Below, one piece after another: positions 1-12,554 of a DNA stretch of 64,000 nt (positions are counted from its first letter, which is position 1; each line of letters starts with the position of its first letter). Both the position numbers and the translations under genes were made by a program. Source of the stretch: Amphiura filiformis (Eukaryota > Echinodermata > Ophiuroidea > Amphilepidida > Amphiuridae); the NCBI RefSeq assembly GCF_039555335.1, contig NC_092640.1:33535887-33599886 (forward strand), given 5' to 3'. Below the pieces are notes generated by a model, which searched no databases, was not told the origin of the DNA, and saw only the letters and a program-made list of their open reading frames with translations.

Positions 1-1388
1 TATCTGAAAAACAACCAACACATTATACACTCGTATCAGCAACACTCGCTCTCAAATAAAACACTTTAATACTCCCAACAGCCTCAAACTTCCATACGCT
101 CAACACTTCAACCTACCATTCTATTGCTGATCTCGCGTCATGCCCATCTTACTATAAATAGGGGAATGTTGTATCTATGTATGTATCTATGTATCTATGT
201 ATCATGGAAAGGCTCCGTCAGTTTCGATCCAAATGTCGCCAAATTCATACGGGAGATCGATGAATATACGGGAACGTGTTTAAACTTTATTTGGTTGAAA
301 ACGGTCAAGAATTGGCCTCAAAATCAGTGAAAATGTGGTACGTTGCTATGCTGGGTAAACAAAAAAGGGAGTCAGTTGTCAAGCTAGCCCGTGCGCGTCG
401 TACGGGCGTATCTAATGCCAAGCCGCTCGCGTAGCGCAGCGATAGCGCGGGGGTAACGCAGCACTACGCCATGTCGGGCGTAAACGACGCAGAGTCGCGC
501 AATGAATGATAATACGGGTGAACGACCGACCGTAGGCGTAATAAATACGGGGAAAAGATGTGTGTTAAAAAGTACAAACAACATGAAGAGGTAGGCCTAC
601 TGTAATTAAAAAAGAAAACAAAATGAGGACAAACAGGTAGGCCTACGAGTATGTGGGTTAGCCTATAGTTAGTCACAGTAAGAAAATGAAAGCGGGAATA
701 AAATAGGCTAAAGAAGGAAAGAATAATAAAATCTAATAAAATTAGATGATTTAAATAAAAAAAGCTATTAAACTGAGGACAGAACTAAATAAATAACATG
801 AAAACGGGAAATCACAAGCTAAGCAGCAAATAAAAAATGAAGTCAACAGGGAAATGTAAGAAAGGACAGATTTAGAAAATAATGGGAACGGAATTGAGTA
901 AATAAAAAACATGATAACGGAAATTTGCAAGCTTAGCAGCAAAATGTTTTTAAAAAATGGAACAAAATTGGCCCATGTAGAAGAAACTAAAAAGAAAGAA
1001 AGAAGCTAAAATGGAAACTTAGGCTTAACGAGGGTCAGACTCAGATAAATGAAATTTACCTTTTCAATGATTCTACCTGTTCAGTAATTCCTCCCGTTTT
1101 AGTGAACGCTCCCATTTACTCACCTAGCGGAGACCCGCGCGTAGCGCGGGTGTCCCGCTAGTCTATAATAAATTACCGAGTTGCAAAACTTTTCGTGATA
1201 AAACTCGAACGGTGGTGATGCAACTGCATATTTCACTTTTGCAAACCTAATCATTAACCGAGTTACGCTGCATATTCACCTCATTTTTTTCAATCTTAGT
1301 GATTAAAGTCTAAAAATGAGCAAAAATACCTTTAAAAAATACCCAGGGACCGCAAAATAGTGAGCATCAGTTACTATGTCACCTATTA
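1..1388. other. No gene recognised; microsatellite and low-complexity DNA
   Basis: I see no convincing coding exon here. A short ATGT/ATCT microsatellite lies at about 168-206 and gives a spurious open frame. From about 560 to 1010 the sequence is A-rich with repeated AATAAAA-like words. Two TAGGCCTA octamers occur at about 592 and 638. The stretch 1170-1255 (AATAAATTACCGAGTTG, then GGTGGTGATGCA) resembles 47137-47275, so at least that part is a dispersed repeat. Confidence 0.6.
1124..1161. repeat. GC-rich hairpin, CTAGCGG...CCGCTAG
   Basis: A near-perfect inverted repeat. It starts CTAGCGGAGACCCGCGC and ends with the matching GCGCGGGTGTCCCGCTAG, with almost no loop. A related end (CGGGTGACCGCTAG) occurs near 47245-47270 beside the second copy of the neighbouring repeat. 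It is probably the terminus of a dispersed element, not a terminator. Confidence 0.6.
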
Positions 1389-1818
1389 GGGGCTGTGTAC
1401 CCCCGGGTGGTGAATTCCAAAAATCGCTTGCCCCCCCCCCTTTCGATGTGCCAAAAAATCTTCGCCCCCCTTTCGATGTGCCAAAAAACCTTTGCCCCCC
1501 CTTTCGACGTGCCAACAAATCTTTGCCCCCCCTTTACACACTAAGATTTTGATGAACCCTAATTTATAACCTTAAATTGTCTTATCATAATAATAATGGG
1601 AGCGTAGCGAGCAGGAAATTTTTATTTTAACGTGTTCCTAATGTTTTCCTACACCTTTTTAGGGCGTAATATGGAAACGGTTCCCAAAAAAACTGTGCCA
1701 AAAATCGCTTGCCCCCCCTTACGACCTGCCAAAAATCCTTGCCCCCCCTCCCTTTTGGGCTGCCAAAAATCTTTGCCCCCGCATAATTCACCACCCGGGG
1801 GTACACATAATGGGCCCC
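1389..1818. mobile_element. TWA-flanked C-rich foldback MITE (Harbinger-like?)
   Basis: The ends are inverted copies: GGGGCTGTGTACCCCCGGGT on the left and the complement ACCCGGGGGTACACATAATG followed by GGCCCC on the right. The flanks are TTA (left) and TAA (right), compatible with a 3-bp TWA target. Two internal blocks (about 1415-1540 and 1690-1785) consist of units of about 30 bp with the pattern (C)7-10, TTTCGATGTG, CCAAAAAATC. Related elements lie at 29461, 45921 and 46093. The TWA target is a PIF/Harbinger habit, so that assignment is inference; no transposase is present. Confidence 0.7.
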
Positions 1819-2085
1819 TAACAACTATACCGCGTCATCAAACCAAGAGCTGTAGGCATTCTTGTATTGTTTGTAAAATGTTTTGTCAAATAAAATACAT
1901 CTTTAAAATATTATGTGTTCATTTATCTTATTTTTGTCTCTTTCTGTTTGTTACAAGTAATCAGAAAATATCATAAAAAAATATTCAATAAATATCGATT
2001 CATCGTATCGTGTCCCTGCTGGTTTGATTAATTATTAATATAGCGCCACCACTTTTCCCGATCGAACCTTTCATAAATCACTATA

Positions 2086-4511
2086 TGGTCGAATCCAACC
2101 AAAAGTGTCCACGGGCCAAAAATAAAAGTCCGAAATAAAAATGTCTCCACAATTTTTTCCTTTTGCCCATTGATTGATGACATATTGGCCTTATAGGAAC
2201 CAAAAGTGCCATTACTAATCTTGAAAAATAAATCCAGGACGTGTGATAGTAAATATGATATCAAAACCCAATGTTACCTACGAATACCACTAGGATGCTT
2301 TCACTATCGCAATACTAATCAACCTAAAACAAATGGAATATTCCCATTAACGCTTTTTTCGTGTAATGTAGACCACAGGGTGTCAGGAAAATGCTAGCTC
2401 AACCAGAAAATATTTGTTTTTATTTTCATAACGCGATCAATATGATCTTAGTCAATTTATGCTAGTTTATTTTTGAAAATGAAGTTTAGGTCAGTTTCTG
2501 TATTTTATTTATCAAATGAGTATGAATCAATTTACACATTGTATTAGAACGAGTAGGATATATGTTTTCAAGAAAATTAGGAATTATACGCATAAACCTA
2601 ACGCTTTATACAATGAAAAGGTGAAGAAACCCGGGTATTCGTAGGTAACATGAGCGATTTAACAAAATCTATATTGAGTTTAGAGGTTTAAATTTTGCTA
2701 TTATGGTAATGAATTAATAAAATGGTAGTTTTAGATCTCTTTCAGATGGTACGTCCAAATGAATAAATGCTATTACCTTAGATCAAAATTTTGATGCTTT
2801 TAGCAAGATTTTGACCACTTCATTTTGATATACAAGTAGATAATCAGCAATTTTACATAATAAATAATTGTTGAATGAATCCGTATATGGGTAATAATAG
2901 TGTCCTGGCGTACCGCTTAAAGTTTTTGACAATTAATTTCCATTGGTAGAGACACTTCATTACACATGTCATGTATTATGCTGTATTCGTAAGTAACATT
3001 TCAGTATTTGTAGGTAAGAATTAGACTTTTGGTGGATATCGCAATCAAAACTTCATTTTATAAAGCACTTTGAATGTATTATTTTCTTTATGTGCTTTTA
3101 TTGATACTTTAGACCCTATCATGTATTAATAATGTCGGTTCACAGCGGTTGAAAGAGGATTGAAGTAAGAAACAAAGGCACTAAAGTGACTTTAATTTGC
3201 GTAATTGCACACAAATCGCTTAAAACCGTTATTGCAGACTTGTGAAGTCCATCTTGGAGTCAGTTACGTCTTGTGGCCTTTCGTTTGAGGGCAACTACAA
3301 TTAGCTTTATACCAGGGTCCATCAATGTGTTGTCTAGATCATGAGACAATGAGAACAGTCGTTTTTTCATGGTATTCGTAGGTAACCTTAGCGAAAACGT
3401 CAAAAGTTACCTTCGAATAAATCAATTTGGACACAAATTACTCACAAACCAGAAGGTCGGTAAACATTTAAAATGAAGCACACATGACAGTTGACAAATC
3501 CAAGTATTTATCCCTTCTAATCTTCTTTGAATCTGATTTTTCGTTCAAATGAGCAGACCGTCATCTATTTCAGTACATATTTTTCACCAATTAAGCCGTA
3601 TTCAGTTTTGCATGGTGGGCATGTATTTGAATTCGCAACTTTCATTGACATATGATTCGATAGCAAACATACAGGCCTTTGTTATGTACCAATATGGACA
3701 TTGGCATGAATGGCGGTGTTTCACAATACTGTCATGATGTCAAATTGTATTCGTAGGTAACATTCGGTTACCGAAATTTACCTACGAATACTTGCTTTTA
3801 TTGTTGACATCTCAGAAATATTTAAACGCAGGCTATTGAAACTTGGTAGAAATAAAGAGTGTATTACCCTGCACCTATTGCTTAACTATTGTTTACTATT
3901 CTCTCACTTTGTGGAAATGGCACAGCTTTTAACATGTATTCGGAGGTAATGCATATTTTTTTACCAAACCTACCTTTGTGCCATTTAGAATTTCTGGCAG
4001 CTAAACACAATAATAAAGATGTCCGAATGCAATGCATTTCAGTATTGGACATATCAAAGCTTGTATCAATTAAGCATTTATTAGTGATTTCCATTTTTAA
4101 AGATATATCTAGTGCTATGAAAAATTGTATTCGTAGGTAATGTAAAAAATACCACTCACAAAATTATCACAAAAAATTCATAATTATGTACAAATATGTG
4201 AAAAATTGAACAGGCAATCTTTGAATACACACCTTTCAGGAAATCAATTTAGATTCAATCCAATGACCTCTTTTCATAACTGATTTATATGTTTTTAAAA
4301 ATACTTTAAGAAATATTTTGAAAAAATTGGTAAAAATAGCATGTTTTGGGGTCTCTGTGTCTAAGTTTTTCACAGAAGGGGTCTTATTATATATGGCGCG
4401 AAGCGTATGATCAAGGCGAATAAACACAATACAAAAACGAATGCCAATTGATTAATACTTTTAAGTTATGGCCCTGAACATGCCGTGTACACTTTTCGTT
4501 GGATTCGACCA
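2086..4511. mobile_element. TA-flanked TIR element with ten dispersed 15-mers
   Basis: The left end TGGTCGAATCCAACCAAAAG and the right end GTTGGATTCGACCA are inverted, and both sit beside TA. The inverted match continues imperfectly for about 45 bp. Inside, the word GTATTCGTAGGTAAC or a close variant occurs ten times in both orientations, at about 2273, 2635, 2983, 3004, 3372, 3406, 3747, 3777, 3935 and 4127. No transposase frame is visible, so I call it non-autonomous. The element at 52198-54059 has the same plan and the same first five bases. Confidence 0.7.
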
Positions 4512-4555
4512 TATACTTGACATGATCAAGATGAAAGACGGCCGAATCTACTTAA

Positions 4556-5495
4556 TATTCATGTCCAAGCTATGCCTCAGTTGTCTGTAGCGGTGGCAAC
4601 CCCTCATCAACCACACCAAGACCAAGAACATCAGTGATGAGAACACCAAGACAACTGGATTTGTCGCATCCGAAGCAGCAAGATACTAGTAGACCAAAGA
4701 CCACGAGTGCTTCTACACCAACGTCACCAATGAAGATAGATAAGACACGCGGTTCATCGGCGAAACAGCATGCCACTAGTAAAATCAACCAAAATCTCCC
4801 GCATCCGCGACAATCATATCTTCCGCGCTCGCGACAATCAAATCTTCCGCGTCCGCGACGATCAAATGTCAATCACACAGTTCCCGGAGCAAACAGTGCT
4901 AACAGCACGAGATCATTTCATCGTAGACATGATCACCCGGCCTCTACTAAACCAACAGTGGTAGTAATCGGCAACTCCCACCTCGCACCAGTGGAAGCCA
5001 ATCGGTTGGTTCCAGACGCACAGGTGATATTGCTCAAGGCCTACACAATTGTTGAAGCAGCCGATCAACTTGAACATCTGTCATTTGCACCCGATTGCAT
5101 AGTTATTCATGAGATAACAAATGACATAAAATATGCACCAAGTCCAAATGAGTGCGCCCAGTACCTTCATTCTGTAGTAGATCATTACAGTTCAAAATAC
5201 CCGCAGACTAAATTCATCACATCACTTGGAATATCAAGAACTGACAACCAAGAATTAAACACCGCCACCGAGATAGTTAACGCGATCCTGAAGGGTCTCA
5301 TTAATTCAACTGGGAACGATAATACTACATTCTGTGACCACGGTAACTTCTCCAGAAATGGTATCCCCATCGTCACTTATTTGGTACTGATGGATATCAC
5401 CTTTCAGATGAAGGTACAAAAGTGTTCTCAAGCAACCTAAGGTGTAAGATAGAAAAGGTATTAAACCTCCACTCAAGATATTGGAGTAAAACACA
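4556..5495 (+). pseudogene. LINE A ORF1: Pro/basic N-terminus plus SGNH-esterase-like domain, frameshifted
   Basis: The frame is open from at least 4556, with a first ATG at 4637. The first half is rich in Pro, Ser, Arg and Thr (repeats of PRPR/SRQSN type), as expected for a nucleic-acid-binding ORF1. The second half looks like an SGNH/GDSL hydrolase: block I VVVIGNSHL (Ser-bearing), block III HEITNDIKY (Asn), then GISRTDN. The frame shifts near 5375-5385. The last block, DGYHLSDEG with the expected Asp and His (DxxH), is read in another frame at about 5388-5415. SGNH-type ORF1 proteins are known in CR1-like and related LINEs. I judge the domain call from motifs only. Confidence 0.7.
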
Positions 5496-5528
5496 GATAC
5501 AAGGGTAATTTAAAATTAAGATTTCATC

Positions 5529-8339
5529 ATGTCTCTATTTTCTAGATCGTCGCTCAAAATAGGTGCATGGAACATCGACGGTCTTTTTTCAAGGATTGAT
5601 AATGTTCGCACATCTAAGTTAGGTTTCAATCCAGTTCGAAGATTACTTGAAAGTTTAGATATTTTTGCTTAACTGAGACACACTGCGAGATTTCTGACAT
5701 AATTGATCTTGATGGATATCACATCGAACAAAATCATAGGCCTCGTTCATTAAAAGCCCCTCATGCTTTTGGGGGCCTTGCTGTCGGTGTCCGTCTCAGT
5801 TTAGTTAAAGGAATTAAATTCCTCAAACCTTCTCATTCAGAGTTTATGTGGTTTAAATTATGTAAGAAATTTTTTTGTTTTTTTAAATGATATTTATATT
5901 TGCAACATCTACATTAGTCCTACGGGTTCAAGTTATAATTTACGTAGTGATGACATTTTCACATTAATTGAAAAAGACATCACTAATTTTTCTAAACATG
6001 GCAATTGCGTTCTAATGGGTGACTTTAACGCTAGAACTAGTGTTGAACCTGATTTTGTAGAAAATGATACTTGTAAATATTTAAACGTTCATTCCGATTA
6101 TACGATCGATACACCTATCTGTAGAAGAAATTTGGATACCAAAATGATCGACACACATGGTAAACTTCTTTTAGACATGTGTAAAGGTAGTGGTCTCCGA
6201 ATTGTAAATGGTCGTAAACTCGGAGATTTATGTGGCAACTATACATGTTATAATCACTGGGGTAACCCTAGCTTAATTGATTACTTGTTATGCCATACTG
6301 ATCTTTTCAACGATATTGAATATTTCAAAGTCCATGAACTGATTCCTTATTCCATCCATTGCATGATCTCATGCACCTTAAAAACAGGCTGGTGCGAGTA
6401 TAAAACCATTTTTGCTAATGATGACACTTGCATACTTAATGATCCCCCCGATCACTTTATCTGGTCTATTACATCAGGTAAACAATGGCGCTGGGCTTTG
6501 AAACAGCCTGATATAAAGTCAAAAATTGACCGTTTTTATTTGGAACAATCATCCAACACGGAAAACGGGACGGAAAACTCAGTTGAGAATTGTATTGATG
6601 ATTTTTATGATTTACTTGAGTGTGTCGGAACTAAAGCGGGTTTAAAGAAGAAGAGTAGGCCTACTACCCGCAAAAAACGTTCCAAAAATAAGTGGTATGA
6701 TCAAGATTGTAAATCTATGTATCGTAAAATCAAATCGATATCTCGCTCTATTAAACGTCAGCCACATAATCTTTTTTTAGTGCATGATTACCGTAAATTA
6801 TGTAAACAATATAAGAAACTTTTGAACTCTAAAAAGACGCCTTTTAGAGATAACATTTTTCGGACGCTTGACAAATTAGAAACCAATGATCCGCAGGGAT
6901 TTTGGAAAGTTTATGAAGGTTTATGCACTACCAAAAAGTCTTCATCCCAGAATCCTATCACACCTAAACAGTGGTGGGAACACTTTCTGACTCTCATGAA
7001 TAGAAATGTTTCTCATAATGATACACTATTTGAAGATTATATAAATAATTTTGTGTCAAATTTTAATGAAAATGATGTAAATAATATTGATTCTATTATT
7101 ACTAATGATGTAAATAACATTAATGCTATTATTACCATCAACGAAGTCAAAGAAGCAATCTCAACTCTAAAAAAAGGAAAGGCAGTTGGAGTTGACGGTA
7201 TTTATAACGAAATGTTACAAGAGGGTATATCAGTTCTTGCACCATCTTTAACCTGTCTTTTTAATTCAATTTTTAGGCAGGAATTTTTCCCTCTTCCTGG
7301 AGACTTAGCACAGTAACAGTACTTCACAAAAAAGGCGACAAAAATCAGCCAAAAAATTACAGAGGAATCGCTGTATCGAGTAATTTATGTAAATTATTTT
7401 GTTTAGTGTTATATAACCGTTTAAATGTCTTTTGTGATAAGGAAACTATAATTCCACATAATCAAATTGGTTTTAGAAAGGGCTCTCGAACCAGTGACCA
7501 CATTTTAGTTCTCAAAACACTTATTAATAAATATATTCATCGTGCTAGTAAATCTTATTTATATGTATGTTTTATTGATTTTTCTGCCGCCTTTGATACC
7601 ATCTGGCGAAATGCTCTTTTATATAAATTAAGCCAAACGGGTATTGGCGGCACCTTTTTTCAAATAATTAAGAACATGTATACATCTGTTTCTTTCGCTG
7701 TAAAATGTGACAACAAACTTACTGATGCGTTTAACACCACAGTCGGCGTGAAACAAGGCTGTGTCCTTAGCTAAATTTTCTTCAATATTTTTCTTAGCGA
7801 TCTTCCAAAAATATTTGATGCTAATTGCGCTCCAGTGAGTCTTAACAACTCACCTCTCAGTTGTCTCATGTATGCTGATGATCTAATCATTTTATCTGAA
7901 AGTGCAAATGGCCTTCAACATGCCCTTGATAAATTGCACAATTATTGCAGAAAGTGGAAACTGTTAGTTAACATTGACAAATCAAATGTCATGATATTCA
8001 ATAAAGGTGGTCATGTTTTGAAAGGTTGTAAATTTAATTATGGTAATTGTAACATCAACATAACTAATGAATATTGCTATTTGGGTATCATTTTGTACCA
8101 TCTGGTTCATTTACAAAAGCAATGATTAGACTTAAAGACAAAGCAATGAAAGCATATTATAAAATTAGGGATAATTTTATAAGTGACTCCTACAAATGTA
8201 GCATGAAATTATTTCAGACCCTCATCCAACCAATCCTTAGCTATGGATGTGAGGTTTGGGCACCATATTTGTTAAACAAACTGAACGACTCAAACTTTCT
8301 TACAACATGTGATAAACTTCCAAGTGAATCTATTCACAT
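5529..8339 (+). pseudogene. LINE A ORF2, N-terminal and RT part (endonuclease + reverse transcriptase), frameshifted
   Basis: It starts at ATG 5529 with the apurinic-endonuclease-like motif KIGAWNIDGLF. A frameshift near 5670 precedes LTETHCE. GDFNARTS (6018 on) is the conserved nuclease strand. The reverse transcriptase begins about 7140 (KGKAVGVDG) and shifts frame near 7305 (VLHKKGD). Motif A is FIDFSAAFDT (about 7573), motif B is GVKQGCVLS (about 7746, followed by a stop), and motif C is MYADDLIIL (about 7868). A last shift near 8090 leads into the thumb region (LIQPILSYGCEVWAP). At least five disablements make this copy dead. The family could be I-like or CR1/Jockey-like; I cannot place it by eye. 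Confidence 0.85.
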
Positions 8340-8799
8340 CATGGAAGAAAGAGATAAGAAGGAACCACAACGAACACATTCACTTTGTCCACTCCCTTTA
8401 CCGACATTTAATTGACATTGTTATTCATGAGGATTTACTTTGATCAATACCCCGCGTTAAATAGGTGATTGGTATTGTACTCTATGTATTTGCATGTCTT
8501 CTGGAGCGTGTCTGAAGGATGATTTGAACTAATGACCTTCCGTGCAAGCACTCTACAGGATTTTCTCTGGTGACGTGATCATCGGTCATTGATGGCCTAC
8601 ATCTTTTTCTTCCATTTCGCCCAATTTTCCCGAACTTTGATGACTTTTTTCTCAGAGTTGGCAGTCTTTGGCACTGAAACGAGTTAGCTAGTTACGATTA
8701 TACACATATAAACTATTAAATTAAACAGGTTTCATGTACCGGACTCAACCGGAACATTGTGCATTATTTAAGAACATTTTGCATCTATTTTTCATCGAA

Positions 8800-11700
8800 A
8801 AAGTCACCAAAATCTTACCTTATTTAAGCCGTCGATATACAAGCAATTGAAAGAACTTAAAATTGCAAAAAAGACCAGAAGAGGATGTCGTGCTGGTAGA
8901 AACAAACGCCGATCTATACAAGTTTGCGTCACCAACCGTATCAATGACTTCGATCAAGCAAATAACTTTTCTAAGCCTACACGGTCAAAAAACTTGATAC
9001 AAATTAAATTATGTAAGGGTGCTTCCACTGGAAATGTTATTCTCAAAAGCCGTATTGCAACATGGAATGCTCAATCCATGATGAACAAATCTGCTGATGT
9101 GTGCGATCTTATTATCAATCGCAAGCTAGACATTTTAGCAATAACAGAGGCGTGGTTAAAGGGAGATGAGCGAGACCACACAGTCCTTGCCGACATCACC
9201 AAAACGCTTTCTGATTATGATATACATCAATTGCCAAGAATTGGCCAGAGAGGTGGCGGCATCTGCGTTATACTGCGCAAAGGTTATGATTTCACGTCTG
9301 TTACGCACACATTTGACACGTTCGAATGTTTGGAACTCTCCATATCGAGCAGCCAAAGGGATGCTCTCCAACTGTTTGTATTATATCGACCTGGTTCAAC
9401 TTCACCCAGCAAACTTTTCTTTGAAGAGTTTTCAGGTCTTCTTGAATCTGCCACTCTCGCTTCTGGTGAACTGGTAATAACTGGTGATTTCAACATACAT
9501 ATGGATGATCTCGATTGTCAATCAATGAAATTAATGAGCGATATCTTGTATTCTGCTGGTCTGAAACAGCATGTCACGGAACCGACTCACATTCGTGGAC
9601 ATACGTTGGATCTTCTGATCACTCGTGACCCCCAGGACTCGGTATCCAGCGTTTCTGTTAAGCGTGACCTTCCATCAGATCACTATGCTGTAATGTGTGA
9701 TATCCTATTGTCTCGCCCACCTGCTACTAAGCGTGTCATCAAATCGCGCCAGCTTCGTGCTATTGACTCTGACTTTTTCGAGAAGACGTTGTTGGCTCTC
9801 TGAGTAATAACAATTTGGATGACGTCAACGAGAAGGTCCAGTCATTTAATAGCAACCTCAGTAACCTCTTGGACAAGCATGCGCCGCTCACAACCCGTGA
9901 GGTATCGTTACGTCCACAAGCTCCTTGGTACACCGAGTCTGTTCGCGCATCTAAAAGAGCTAAGCGACAACTTGAGCGCAAGTGGCAGAAATCCAAACTT
10001 ACTGTCGATGAAGACGCGTTTCGCAATCAATGTCGTCAGTATAAGAAAGATCTGGACAATGCAAAGACAGAATACCATTGTGCTCAGATCTCGGCATGCG
10101 ATACCCGGCAAATGTTCAAACTTGTCAATCAACTTTCTGTTCACAAACCTTCGAAAGCCCTTCCTTCTCACAATTCAAAAAGAACCTGGCCAATCGTTTC
10201 AGTGAATACTTTGATCAGAAAATCCGGAATATTCGAGTTGCACTGGATGTGTCTACTTCTGCTGTTAATATTGAGAGAGAGACTACATGTAGGAGTAACT
10301 TTGAGCACTTTGAGCCCCTCAGTTGTGATGAAGTTCTTGGTATCATAAAGAGGTCGCGTGTAAAAACCTGCCCACTGGATCCATTGCCAGCGCAGCTGAT
10401 TAAAGACTATTTACCTGACTTGTTACCATCGATAACTGATATTGTGAACACATCACTACAATCTGGTGTATTTCCAGATTGCTTAAAGGAAGCACTTGTG
10501 ACTCCTTTACTGAAAAAGCCTAGTCTTGACGTGGATGACTTTAAAAACTTTCGCCCAGTGTCGAATCTACCGTTTCTCGGGAAAGTCATTGAACGTGCAG
10601 CAATTAATCAGCTCCAAAGTTACATCAAGGATAATGATCTTCACACCAAGAACCAATCTGCATACCGGCAGTTTCACAGTGTTGAGACTGCATTACTGCG
10701 TGTGACAAATGACTTACTTCGCGCTGTTGATGATCATGGTGAGGCTGTTCTGGTATTATTAGATCTATCCGCGGCGTTTGACACCGTGGATCACAACATC
10801 CTGCTCACAAGACTCAGTGCTAGATATGGTGTCACTGGAACGGCTCACCGGTGGTTTGCAACGTATTTGATGAACCGTCAGCAGTCTGTAATCATCGACA
10901 CTGAAGTTTCTGACCCAACGCGCCTTGATTGGGGAGTACCGCAAGGCTCCGTCGTAGGACCTGAACTATTTGTCATCTATTCTTCACCTATCCAGGACAT
11001 CATCGATAATCATGGACTTGCAAGTATTTCCTATGCCGACGACACACAACTCTATGTTGTAATTAAACCATCTAATCGCGCAAGTGCCTTGGCTAAGCTC
11101 GAGAAGTGCATTGAGGACATACGTAAGTGGATGGCTGCCAACAAGCTAATGTTAAATGACACTAAAACCGAGCTGTTGCACGTCACCTCTCGGTTTTCCA
11201 AGAGAGTATCCAACGTTGACATTACAATTGGAACTTCTTCAATTACTCCATCTGAGGAAGTTCGCAACCTCGGTGTCATTCTGGACAGCAGTCTCACCAT
11301 GAGTAGTCATGTCAACAACATCTGTAGGAACGCTTCTTATGCCATTCATAGAATTGGGAAGTTACGCCGTTACCTCGACGCTGCAAATACCGAAAAGCTT
11401 GTTCACGCTTTCATAACTTCTAGATTAGACAATTGTAACAGCATCCTGTATGGTCTACCGGACAAAGATCTTAACAAGCTTCAAAGAATACAGAATGCCG
11501 CGGCAAGACTCATTACACTCAGCAAAAACGGGACCACATCACACCTGTCATGTTCCAGCTGCACTGGCTGCCCATCCGTCAAAGGATCATATTCAAACTG
11601 TTACTTCTGACGTACAAAGCTTTGAATGAGCAGTCGCCATCTTACATCTCTGAACTTGTCCATTCATATCACCCTCCAAGGACTTTGCGTTCTTCTTCTC

Positions 11701-12180
11701 AGTACCTCCTCCAGGAATCCGCGTGGAAAACAAAAACGTACGGCAGAAGCTTCTCACGCGTAGCGCCAGTTCTGTGGAATAACCTCCCTCTTGCTCTTCG
11801 ATCTCCTCAGACTGTTTCACAATTCAAATCGCGCCTCAAGACACACCTGTTCAGCCATGCCTACGACTCATAAACTTTGTGCTTTCCTTGTGTGCAATTA
11901 CTTGTTTTTCCGTTTTGTATATTTGCTGACGGAATTTTACTCAGTTGCTTATGTAATACATTGTTGTTTGATTGCCTTTTCACTATGCTTTTTATATGTT
12001 TTTGATAACTTTTATCATGTTCTTTTTACATGCTTTTTAATGATGTACTTTTAAGGTAGTGTAAGTTATGTAGATATAGTAGCATACTTTTAAGGTGTAT
12101 TTTATTCTTGTTCTGTAAAGCGCCTTGATGCCTTTGCTCTGGCGCTATATAAGTCTGGTTTATTATTATTATTATTATTA
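8800..12180 (+). mobile_element. LINE B, nearly full ORF2, L2/CR1-like, with TTA tail
   Basis: This non-LTR retrotransposon lies inside the 8340-12554 element. It has one long broken ORF2, then a 3' UTR ending AAAGCGCCTTGATGCC...GGCGCTATATAAGTCTGG and a (TTA)n tail at about 12157-12183. Stem-like GCGC...TATATAA 3' ends with a short-repeat tail are typical of L2/CR1-like LINEs. The 5' boundary is uncertain, about 8400-8850. The SINE at 16977-17274 carries a related 3' tail. Confidence 0.85.
8847..11873 (+). pseudogene. LINE B ORF2: EEP endonuclease + reverse transcriptase, three frameshifts
   Basis: The N-terminus has the basic motif RRGCRAGRNKRR. The endonuclease domain runs from about 9050 to 9700: IATWNAQSMMNKS, ITEAWL, VITGDFNIHMDD and LPSDHYAV carry the expected Asn, Glu, Asp and His. 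Frameshifts lie near 9795, 10180 and 11540. The reverse transcriptase spans about 10330-11300: NFRPVSNLPFLGKVIE, motif A LLDLSAAFDTVDH, motif B GVPQGSVVGP, motif C SYADDTQLY. The C-terminus (FQLHWLPIRQRI, VAPVLWNNLP, FKSRLKTHLF) is the standard L2/CR1 tail. All catalytic aspartates remain, but the frameshifts prevent a full protein. Confidence 0.9.
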
Positions 12181-12554
12181 TTATTTGCTAAAGATGAAAC
12201 TCAGCAAATAAACGGCCGATTTTGATGACCTTTTCGATGTGTTAAAGGACATTTTCTACACAACACGATCAAGAAAACAGTTTGACTGTAGATCCCAAAA
12301 CAAAGCTACTATACATGTTCAGAGCATCAGTGAAATTCCATAATCTTACTTCTGGGTAGCGTTTGTTTGTTCTTGGATGGGTTTGTTATAGTTTTTTTCC
12401 AGTAATGATTTCGCCAAGCATCGATAGCGGTAAATGGATCATACATGAAAGTAAGTACCATTGATAGCTTTTCTTTTCATGCGTCAATGGATAAGCGGAT
12501 TAAAACTTGGCCGATCGAAGTCGTTGTGGTTCCTTCTCATCTCTTTCTTCCATG

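Larger units (their letters stand above)
4517..8339 (+). mobile_element. LINE A, 5' segment (non-LTR retrotransposon)
   Basis: This is a non-LTR retrotransposon with a proline/basic ORF1 ending in an SGNH-hydrolase-like domain, and an ORF2 with endonuclease and reverse transcriptase. It is cut at 8339 by the insertion of the element at 8340-12554 and resumes at 12555. The 7-bp word TTCACAT is present on both sides (8333-8339 and 12555-12561). Removing the insertion and one copy of that word leaves an open frame across the junction. The 5' end of LINE A is not defined; it lies close to the TIR of the element that ends at 4511. Confidence 0.85.
8340..12554. mobile_element. TIR DNA element inserted in LINE A, carrying LINE B
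   Basis: The ends are inverted over about 34 bp: CATGGAAGAAAGAGATAAGA on the left, and TCTCATCTCTTTCTTCCATG on the right. They are flanked by a 7-bp direct repeat, TTCACAT. Excising the element restores the LINE A frame. Only about 8340-8800 and 12180-12554 belong to this element; the rest is LINE B. No transposase is visible. The TSD length (7, perhaps 8 with one mismatch) would suit a hAT-like element, but the TIR is not a typical hAT end, so the superfamily is open. Confidence 0.75.

Noticed and set aside
1632-1976. Proline/cysteine-rich open frame within the C-rich repeat
   Set aside because: It is read through C-run tandem units of a MITE; the same type of frame appears at 45707-46104 and 46912-47217 in other copies.
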